DNA of 14,091 bases. Origin: Sanchytrium tribonematis (Eukaryota; Sanchytriomycota; Sanchytriomycetes; Sanchytriales; Sanchytriaceae). The stretch lies in NCBI GenBank assembly GCA_018985235.1, contig JADGIG010000176.1, forward strand, positions 1 through 14,091, in the 5' to 3' direction. Below are positions 7,890-13,663 of this stretch, in pieces. Each line of letters begins with the position of its first letter. The stretch's first letter is position 1. A model generated the notes under the pieces. It saw only the letters and a list, made by a program, of their open reading frames with translations, had not been told where the DNA came from and ran no database searches. Position numbers and translations under genes: made by a program.

Positions 7890-8093
7890 TCTCTCAATTC
7901 GTGCTTTGCCTCTCTTTTCAATACCGATGCAAGCAAGTTATATTAAAATGCAAGAGATCCCAGCTTGCCATCCAATCATCCATTTACTTGACATGATGGC
8001 AAGACCTTTGCAAACCAACCCCAAGCGCCCATCCTCAGAATCTCACAATCCGCGTGTTGCAAATCTCTCAAATAATTTTCCAAACTCTCCAAA

Positions 8094-8730
8094 ATGTCCA
8101 ACCCAATGCAAATGAATGGAGCTGCCTGTCTCGCCGTCAAAGGCAACCAATGTGTCTCATTAGCCACTGATTTAAGATTCGGCCAACAATTACTCACCCT
8201 AGGCACCAATTTCTCCAAAATCCACAAAGTCAATTCCAAAGTATTAGTTGCATTCCCCGGATTAGCCACGGATACCCAACAATTAATGCAATTACTTAAG
8301 TATCACACCAATATCTACTCTTTAGAACATCATAGAGAAATTACCGCCAAAGAATGCGCCAATTTAATTTCTCATTTATTATATGAAAAACGATTTGGTC
8401 CGTATTTCGTTGAGCCCATTGTTTGTGGCTTTGATGCAGATAATCAGCCATTTATCTGTTCTATGGATGTCATTGGATGTATTAATTACGCCAATGATTT
8501 TGTCGTAGGAGGCACCGCAGAACATTCTTTATTTGGAATGGCAGAGAATCTAGTGAGTGACAATTTAAATCCTGATGAATTATTTGAATGTACCAGTCAA
8601 TGTATGCTAAATGGCGTAGATAGAGACGCATTTAGTGGATGGGGCGTAGAAGTCATTATTCTGTAATTTAATTTCATTTAGAACACCCACCAAAATGATT
8701 ACAAAGAGATTAAGAGGCAGAATGGACTAG
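8094..8730 (+). CDS. PUP3: 20S proteasome subunit beta-3 (one 19-nt intron)
   Basis: Non-catalytic beta-3 subunit of the 20S proteasome core; 205 aa after splicing (8094-8662 joined to 8682-8730), the normal family length. Conserved blocks: NGAACLAVKGNQCVSLATDLRFG, FPGLATDTQQL, LLYEKRFGPYFVEPIVCGFD, FICSMDVIGC, DDFVVGGTAE-type segment (ANDFVVGGTAEH), FECTSQCMLNGVDRDAFSGWGV. As usual for beta-3 there is no active-site Thr1. Unspliced, the frame stops at VEVIIL, about 16 residues short. Removing 8663-8681 adds TPTKMITKRLRGRMD, which matches the family C-terminus ending in RMD. AATAAA follows the stop by two bases (8733-8738). Confidence 0.96.
8663..8681 (+). other. 19-nt spliceosomal intron in the proteasome beta-3 gene
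   Basis: Sequence GTAATTTAATTTCATTTAG, phase 2 in codon 190. Retention gives an immediate TAA; removal restores the conserved C-terminus. This is the clearest of the four introns because the downstream residues match a very conserved family. Confidence 0.95.
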
Positions 8731-8820
8731 AGAATAAATACTTGTGCTAAATAATCTACAACCAATCAAATTTACAAAGGATCCCTCATTTTCTATTTAT
8801 TCCGTGATTTCCCATTCTTC

Positions 8821-9066
8821 ATGTTGAACATGTTTCAATTCGTAGTATTTGCAATAAGTGCTCCAAAACCAGCTGATGGATTATGTGGATGGCGATATGG
8901 TAATTCTATATGTGCAAATGGTCAAAATTGTAGTCCATGGGGATATTGTGTGAACTCGCAAGTAGGATGTCAAAAAGAGTATAGTTCTGGTAATTGTAAT
9001 CCACCTAGTACTGGATTACCCGTATTGGGAAATAGTCCACAACCAGTTGGATTGCCGACTAAATAA
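8821..9066 (+). CDS. Secreted hevein-type chitin-binding peptide
   Basis: 81 aa from the first Met; Met4 (at 8830) gives a more ordinary short signal peptide (MFQFVVFAISA). Residues about 18-62 form a type-1 chitin-binding (hevein/WGA-like) domain: LCGWRYGNSICANGQNCSPWGYCVNSQVGC with a SPWGYC core and six cysteines, fewer than the eight of plant hevein. A Pro/Gly-rich tail follows. It may bind cell-wall chitin or shield it; this is inferred from the fold only. The stop is embedded in AATAAA (9062-9067). It converges on the next gene with a 21-nt gap. Confidence 0.83.
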   Translation: MLNMFQFVVFAISAPKPADGLCGWRYGNSICANGQNCSPWGYCVNSQVGCQKEYSSGNCNPPSTGLPVLGNSPQPVGLPTK

Positions 9067-9087
9067 ATAGTTGCTATTGAAAAAGAT

Positions 9088-9777
9088 TTAAAAAGTGGTT
9101 GGAAGTGTGCCAAATGAGGCATCAAATTGATTTTGGCCCATATCAATGCATTTTTGATGGTTTTCAACATCATTTGCACAAACCATTTGTTGATCATTTC
9201 CATAAATAACAGAAATTGAGTTAACGTTTTTTAAGTTTTCCATAACTGTCCAATTTTGTACTCTAAAATCAGTGTTGCTACATAATATAGCTAAACTACT
9301 CGTACCATCTGGATTCATCGCCAAAACGCACATGAATTGCCAGCTAGTCGGAAATCTAACTTCCTTGACACCGTAGACAAGCATCACATTGGTCGATATA
9401 ATGGTGTGTTTCTCAAAATCAACATCCCCACAAATCAAAATTCCGTCTCTACTTACAATGCAAATCGTATCACCATGAAAATCAAGTGTATGAGGGATAA
9501 AGAATTTTGAATCTGAATTGACATGTTGGCCTAAGAAAATGCGGCCTGATGGTAAAATACCGGATAACGTCATTCGAGTCATGTTTGAATTTGGACTTTG
9601 GCAATAAATAAATGAATTGACATTCACTCTGCAACTATATGCTCCATCTTCATATTTGTGATATGCAACATATTCTTTTGGATTTGAAGTTAGTGTAGAA
9701 TCATCATATCCCACAATATCCAGTTCCTCATCAACTCCTTGTTGTGGTAATGCCGCCAATAAAGTGATAAAAATCAT
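9088..9777 (-). CDS. Secreted protein with four cysteine-pair repeats, propeller-like
   Basis: A 229-aa protein with a short signal peptide (MIFITLLAAL) and an acidic region after it. Eight cysteines occur as four pairs: 49/59, 106/116, 150/166 and 200/210. Three have spacing C-x9-C and one C-x15-C. Successive pairs are 44-57 residues apart. The repeated look (hydrophobic-Cys-hydrophobic, short Asp/Asn-Gly turn, then hydrophobic-Cys) resembles blades of a beta-propeller in the RCC1-like style, each closed by a disulphide; this is inference. N-glycosylation sequons at Asn65 and Asn175. No family identified. It is one of two genes here without A(A/G)TAAA at the stop. Confidence 0.7.
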   Translation of the reverse strand: MIFITLLAALPQQGVDEELDIVGYDDSTLTSNPKEYVAYHKYEDGAYSCRVNVNSFIYCQSPNSNMTRMTLSGILPSGRIFLGQHVNSDSKFFIPHTLDFHGDTICIVSRDGILICGDVDFEKHTIISTNVMLVYGVKEVRFPTSWQFMCVLAMNPDGTSSLAILCSNTDFRVQNWTVMENLKNVNSISVIYGNDQQMVCANDVENHQKCIDMGQNQFDASFGTLPTTF

Positions 9778-10108
9778 CTCGTTATGAAGTTGGGAATCTT
9801 ACCTTTTTATGTTGTCAATTGTTAAACTCACAGAATTTGGTAAAATATCCAATATACACAGGACCGTTGAAGAAGTGGTAAACTCGATATAGATTCTTGC
9901 ACAAATCAGAATCAAATGATGATATTAGTTGGATTTCGAGTCCCAGTTGTGAAAATCACCATGTTTTTTACAATGAATAGTTGCATCACAAGTACCACCC
10001 AGTCACTCCCAAGTCATCTGCTAAAATCCAATAAAATCCATTTCAAATCATCTTGTACAACCAATCAAATTATTACAAAAGCCTATTAAAGCGATCATTG
10101 TAAAGCAT
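9778..10108. other. Intergenic region, promoter of the cysteine-pair gene
   Basis: Between two minus-strand genes. It contains a 57-codon plus-strand ORF (9916-10089) without family resemblance or a stop-adjacent polyadenylation signal, which I do not accept as a gene. A CCAAT-like ACCAATCAAAT occurs near 10060; the same string also occurs near 8760. Nothing else seen. Confidence 0.35.
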
Positions 10109-11308
10109 TTATTCGTCACTCTTTCTTTTTTGAGGTACACTGCAATCAATTAAAAGACTATTTGAATTCTCATCCAATTCAGGACTCAGAATTCTCTTAA
10201 TATTTTTGATTTTCAATAATTTGCTAGCCACTACTTTTTTACCTAATGCATTGGCATGTTTAGCACCGTCAACGTTGCAATCTTTTAAACATGACTCAAT
10301 CACACTCCAATTCAAATCTTCATTGGTGTTTAATTGTGTTGCTTCATTCTGCAATAAGAAATCAAAGAAATTGGCAGGTAGTTTGTTTATAAACTGGACC
10401 TGTTGACTCTTAAATATTTGTGGATATTTTAGTAAAGTTGATAAAACTACAGATCCAATAGTTTCCTTGTAAATATTCTCAATGCAAATGCCTTTTGGCT
10501 TTAATTTACAGTTTCTATAGTCATAATCATTAAAATAATAATGAGTGGTAAATTCGATGCCGAAAATATTATTAAAGGGAATCATAGTATCCTTTAAAAA
10601 TTCAACCGTGTGGTTTCTTAAACTACCAGATTGAGACTTGGAATGTGGGTTTGATTTTTTCAAATTATAAAAGATTTTCTCAGTTCCCTCTTCTTGGATG
10701 TAAAATGGACCTCCTCGTTTAAAGGGATCAAATTCCAAATCACGAAGTGTATCAAATATCTTTTCTGTCACGAGGATCCTGGAAGCACTATCTGTCTTAC
10801 TATAATCTATCGTTTCTAACCAGTAATACTTGTAAACATTTCTTTTAGTCTTAATATCTTTGAAAATTCCTTCGTTTCCCCACCATTTACAAAGCAATTT
10901 CACTGGTCCAAAAGCATCGTTGTCACGAACGAATGGAGCTAGCCAAATGGCCTTCGTTCCAACTACATCATCATACTTTTTCAAATGAGGAAGAAAGTCT
11001 TTATTGCACACCTCGAATTTAAATTGGGGATTTATAACGGAGCAATCTGTAACCAATCTAGGCTTCAAATTCTGATCACAAATACGTGTCAATTCATGAA
11101 TGTGTGTTCTATGAACTAGATTGGCGTCGTGAAATTTGTCACTCTCATCTCCCCTAAATAATTGGTAATCCTCAATTCTTGTTGATCCCAAGGCGGATTT
11201 TTCAACATCTTCAGCTGGAAATGATTTTGGTATCCAATGTGTATATTCATAACTCTTAAATTTAGTATATCCCAAAAAAATAGAGTTGGACTCGTCTGCT
11301 CGATCCAT
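10109..11308 (-). CDS. Unrecognised 399-aa protein
   Basis: I do not recognise this protein. From the Met at 11308 it has 399 aa. The frame is open to 11392, but the earlier Met would place 28 residues over the end of the Ras gene, so the later start is more plausible. It is rich in aromatic and charged residues, has no signal peptide or membrane segment, and looks soluble. The centre has TKAIWLAPFVRDND, KLLCKWWGNEG and KRNVYKYYWLETIDYSK. The C-terminus is basic and polar (KNIKRILSPEL...PQKRKSDE). Trp-rich blocks suggest a folded domain. The gene follows Ras on the same strand with a 68-nt gap and has TTGAAACAG directly before the ATG. The stop is embedded in AATAAA (complement at 10108-10113). 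Confidence 0.75.
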   Translation of the reverse strand: MDRADESNSIFLGYTKFKSYEYTHWIPKSFPAEDVEKSALGSTRIEDYQLFRGDESDKFHDANLVHRTHIHELTRICDQNLKPRLVTDCSVINPQFKFEVCNKDFLPHLKKYDDVVGTKAIWLAPFVRDNDAFGPVKLLCKWWGNEGIFKDIKTKRNVYKYYWLETIDYSKTDSASRILVTEKIFDTLRDLEFDPFKRGGPFYIQEEGTEKIFYNLKKSNPHSKSQSGSLRNHTVEFLKDTMIPFNNIFGIEFTTHYYFNDYDYRNCKLKPKGICIENIYKETIGSVVLSTLLKYPQIFKSQQVQFINKLPANFFDFLLQNEATQLNTNEDLNWSVIESCLKDCNVDGAKHANALGKKVVASKLLKIKNIKRILSPELDENSNSLLIDCSVPQKRKSDE

Positions 11309-11376
11309 CTGTTTCAAAAAAGAATTGGGGAGCGGGAAGCAAAAGAAGAAGCCAAGGCGTGAATATTCATTTATTT

Positions 11377-12003
11377 TCACAAGATAATGCATTTTTTAGT
11401 TCTTCCTTTCTTTTTAATATCTGAATCTGGATCATTATGTCTAAATTTCCTAATTTCTCTGACCAAGGTATAATAACATTCATTAACGTTTGTTCTTAAT
11501 TTTGCACTGGATTCGAAAAACTTAGAATTCCATGATTTGGATAAATCCTTGCCTTCTTGGGTACTCACTTGTCTTTCACTCTCCATGTCGCATTTATTAC
11601 CGACTAAAACAATTGGGAAATACTCTAAATCGACTACTCTAAGTATTTGGTCATGGAAACTGGATGTTTCTTCAAATGTGCTTCGTTGTGTAATGGAATA
11701 AACGAGTAAAAATCCATCTCCAGTTCTCATATATTGCTCTCTCATCGCGCTATACTTTATAAATAATAAATTACTTCTTCTTGACCAGCTGTATCCAAAA
11801 TATCAAGTAATACGACTTCTTCATCAATCACGCATTGTTTACGGTACGAATCTTCAATAGTTGGACTAAATAAATGTAAAATACTCGTATTCATCTTCAA
11901 AACGCGATAATATAAATTGGATGGTTAATGCGGATTTGCCTACTCCTCCACTACCCACTGTGACTATTTTATACTTTAATACGCTTTCATCTTGTTTTCC
12001 CAT
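11377..12003 (-). CDS. RAS1: Ras small GTPase (two introns of 19 and 20 nt)
   Basis: Exons 12003-11885, 11865-11775 and 11754-11377 give a 195-aa Ras. P-loop GSGGVGKS at 17-24 (wild-type-like Gly19 and Gly20), switch [13 protein letters not shown] at 39-50, DTAGQEE at 64-70 with Gln68 (Gln61 of human Ras), NKCD at 123-126, ESSAK at 151-155, a basic tail and a C-terminal CaaX box CIIL. A final Leu usually favours geranylgeranylation over farnesylation. Sequence between switch I and the ATG-proximal region is closer to Ras than to Rap/Rsr1, Rheb or Rho. In-frame Met at 12075 is rejected: the Met at 12003 gives the normal short N-terminus. The stop TGA is followed by AATAAA (complement at 11370-11375) after one base. 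The numbered symbol is only a label, as I cannot tell Ras1 from Ras2 types. Confidence 0.95.
11755..11774 (-). other. 20-nt spliceosomal intron in Ras (second)
   Basis: Minus-strand sequence GTAATTTATTATTTATAAAG, phase 0 between codons 70 and 71. Removal joins DTAGQEE to YSAMREQYM, an invariant Ras junction. It has in-frame TAA if retained. It differs from the other three in length and in ending AAAG. Confidence 0.93.
11866..11884 (-). other. 19-nt spliceosomal intron in Ras (first)
   Basis: Minus-strand sequence GTATTTTACATTTATTTAG, phase 2 in codon 40. Removal gives [16 protein letters not shown], the exact switch I of Ras. Retention gives an in-frame TAG. Confidence 0.95.
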
Positions 12004-12015
12004 ACTTTGAAGTAG

Positions 12016-12048
12016 TGTTTCAAAAAATGTAAAAGAATTTTTGAAACA
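12016..12048. promoter_or_regulatory. 11-bp inverted repeat upstream of Ras (TGTTTCAAAAA / TTTTTGAAACA)
   Basis: Perfect arms at 12016-12026 and 12038-12048 with an 11-nt spacer, 13-45 nt before the Ras ATG. Each arm contains TGAAACA, the core of the yeast pheromone response element bound by Ste12. It could act as a paired protein site in DNA or as a hairpin in the leader RNA. Confidence 0.45.
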
Positions 12049-12603
12049 GTATTTCACGCGAATGAAATCTTTCATCCTCTAAACTGCATTCTTAAGAAAC
12101 TTTTGAATGAATCAAGCCAGTCAAAAACATCAAATCAACTCATTTATTCTATTTCTACGTGGTTTAAGCCTCTTTTACTGGTTCTGCTCCCTTCTAATGC
12201 GTCTCATGATGAGCCATCCTTTCAATTCATACTTTAAAATCCCAATCCATTTCTCTAGTTGATGTAATGGTGTCATGCTGATGTGATTTGATTCGAATGA
12301 TATCTGATGAGCTAGCCAATCAATGCGTCTCAAGTAAACACGTCGTCAGATCGAGTCTATGGGTGAAATGTGGACAAAGGACTGTCATTTTAAGTCATAA
12401 TTTGACAGTATTGAACTCTCAAGTATCCTTGAGCATGTAGAATCCCAATAAATCGTGTTCAATCCATCAAGTTTAGATTCGTCTCCGCATTTTAAATTTT
12501 CAATCATAGAAAAACCAAATATAGTTCAACTTGGAGGTAGGGTAGCAGAGAACATGTCGTACCAATGACGAGGGGGGTACGTCCGAATATAATCCGACTA
12601 TTT
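12049..12603. other. Long intergenic region between Ras and the tandem family
   Basis: Over 500 bases between divergent genes. AATGCGTCTCA occurs twice (12196-12206 and 12322-12332), and TGATGAGC also occurs twice near them. A 33-codon minus-strand ORF lies at 12175-12276 (starts MTPLHQLEKWIGIL, basic C-terminal half) and has no polyadenylation signal at its stop. An ATGATGA string near 12206 and CTGA near 12278 look like C/D snoRNA boxes, but the terminal stem is lacking. No feature is accepted. Confidence 0.35.
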
Positions 12604-12657
12604 GGTCACGTTTTCGGAGAGTTTACTTTAAAAAGACTCACCATCCCCTCCATTTCA
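12604..12657 (+). promoter_or_regulatory. Promoter of tandem-family copy 1
   Basis: GGTCACG at 12604-12610, TATA-like TTTAAAAA at 12627-12634, CCCCTCC at 12645-12651, then ATG at 12658. The same three elements in the same order and similar spacing precede copy 2. This supports 12658 rather than 12565 as the start of copy 1. Confidence 0.5.
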
Positions 12658-12891
12658 ATGAAAGCGACCACGAATCTATTCAGCTCTGGAAGAGAACAAG
12701 TCGATATGATGTTGAATATCCCTAATCAGCCTACGATGGTGACATATAATAACGAGTTAAAGTCGATCCAGCACCCACTGGTTTACCTCATCTTTGATCC
12801 ACTGTTGAAGGAGAAATATGCAAGAAAAACAAAGAAAGTTGAACGAAATGAGAAAAGAAAAGGAAGCATTTCCAGTTTATTGAATGAATAA
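12658..12891 (+). CDS. Tandem small-protein family, copy 1, unknown
   Basis: 77 aa from the Met at 12658, starting MKATTNLFSSGREQVDMM. It shares with copies 2 and 3 the pattern N-x-FS-x-GR-x2-V-x2-M-x3-P-x2-PT-x-V-x-Y, then S-(I/V)-QHP-x-V and FD-x-(I/L)-L, and a terminal LLN(E/K). I do not recognise the family. No signal peptide or membrane segment; the middle QHP-FDP block is the most conserved and the basic tail before LLNE is variable. The frame is open further up to an ATG at 12565, but that extension covers the promoter elements shared with copy 2 and has no counterpart in the other copies. AATAAA (12890-12895) overlaps the stop. Confidence 0.68.
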   Translation: MKATTNLFSSGREQVDMMLNIPNQPTMVTYNNELKSIQHPLVYLIFDPLLKEKYARKTKKVERNEKRKGSISSLLNE

Positions 12892-12950
12892 TAAATGTTT
12901 TGGATGGATGAGATGGATCAATTTTATTCCCTGAATTTGAATTTTTGAAA

Positions 12951-13023
12951 GACGTGGTGACGTGGTCACGCCTTTGTCACGTCTCACATAAAAACGCACC
13001 AATGCCCCCCTCCAACGTGGTTC
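12951..13023 (+). promoter_or_regulatory. Promoter of tandem-family copy 2 with repeated ACGTG/CACGT sites
   Basis: GACGTG at 12951-12956, GTGACGTGG at 12957-12965, GGTCACG at 12964-12970 and GTCACGTC at 12976-12983 form a cluster of bZIP/bHLH-like ACGT cores. TATA-like ATAAAAA at 12988-12994 and CCCCTCC at 13007-13013 follow before the ATG at 13024. The layout parallels copy 1. CCCCT is also the core of the yeast stress response element, but here it lies after the TATA-like box. Confidence 0.5.
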
Positions 13024-13242
13024 ATGTCTTTGATTTCAAATTTATTCAGCGGTGGTAGACAGAGAGTAGATCAAATGCTGAATATTCCAAAGCAACCGAC
13101 TTTAGTAAGCTATAAAAACCAAAAGAGCATTCAACATCCCATCGTATTTCCTATATTTGACGAGATACTACAAGACAGGCAAGATGGAATGAAGATTTAT
13201 CCATCAGAAAAGCTTAGAATCTCTTTTATTCTGAATAAGTAA
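13024..13242 (+). CDS. Tandem small-protein family, copy 2, unknown
   Basis: 72 aa, starting MSLISNLFSGGRQRVDQM. It is the closest relative of copy 1, sharing RVDQMLNIPKQPTLV against QVDMMLNIPNQPTMV, and KSIQHPIVFPIFDEIL. It ends FILNK. One residue is missing relative to copy 1 between the Y and the S-x-QHP block. AATAAA (13243-13248) starts directly after the stop. Function unknown. Confidence 0.75.
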   Translation: MSLISNLFSGGRQRVDQMLNIPKQPTLVSYKNQKSIQHPIVFPIFDEILQDRQDGMKIYPSEKLRISFILNK

Positions 13243-13430
13243 AATAAATAGACTTAATTTCATATTTATTAATACAGATCCAATATTTCATCTCATAATC
13301 GATCTAAATCCAAATCAAACTGATATTCCGGTCCAATTGCCCCTACTCTATCACATCGCCGGGATCTGAATCGGACCACTAAGGCTCTTATCTAAAATCC
13401 GCCATTTCACCGTCACTCCACTGGGTTTCC

Positions 13431-13652
13431 ATGACATCTAATGCTTCGTCTGCAGGTCGCCAACATGTTGAAAAGATGAAGAGCGTACCACATTGTCCCA
13501 CTCTTGTCAAATACAATGGATTAATGAGCGTGCAACACCCAATGGTCTTTGGTTTATTTGATCCGATTTTAAAACATACCAAAAAGTGCAAGAAATCTCG
13601 TTACCATTTGAGAAAGAACAAGTATTTAGTGGCAAATCTTTTGAATAAATAA
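13431..13652 (+). CDS. Tandem small-protein family, copy 3, unknown
   Basis: 73 aa, starting MTSNASSAGRQHVEKM. It is the most diverged copy (MKSVPHCPTLVKYNG; MSVQHPMVFGLFDPIL), with a strongly basic tail (KHTKKCKKSRYHLRKNK) before LLNK. Its upstream region has CTAAAA and C-rich stretches but lacks the GGTCACG site. The last codons AAT AAA TAA contain the AATAAA signal (13644-13649), so the C-terminal Asn-Lys is tied to the RNA signal. It converges on the next gene with a 6-nt gap. Confidence 0.75.
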   Translation: MTSNASSAGRQHVEKMKSVPHCPTLVKYNGLMSVQHPMVFGLFDPILKHTKKCKKSRYHLRKNKYLVANLLNK

Positions 13653-13663
13653 TCTTGTTTATT
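13644..13663. terminator. Bidirectional polyadenylation signal
   Basis: AATAAA at 13644-13649 on the plus strand and its complement TTTATT at 13658-13663 serve two convergent genes. Each overlaps or abuts its own stop codon. The 20-base segment carries both stops and both signals. Confidence 0.6.

Noticed and set aside
8990-9008. A 19-nt GT...AG string inside the chitin-binding gene
   Set aside because: It lacks the TTA at 6-8 and the TTYATTTAG end, and splicing would discard the last conserved Cys of the domain. The unspliced reading is kept.
9916-10089. 57-codon plus-strand ORF
   Set aside because: No family resemblance, odd composition, and no A(A/G)TAAA at the stop, unlike nearly all accepted genes.
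12175-12276. 33-codon minus-strand ORF (MTPLHQLEKWIGIL...)
   Set aside because: An ORF of this length is expected by chance, and it lacks the stop-adjacent polyadenylation signal.
12204-12285. C/D snoRNA-like boxes ATGATGA and CTGA
   Set aside because: The terminal stem does not pair and no guide target could be proposed.
12565-12657. Longer N-terminus of tandem copy 1 from the ATG at 12565
   Set aside because: The extension covers promoter blocks shared with copy 2 and has no protein counterpart in copies 2 or 3.
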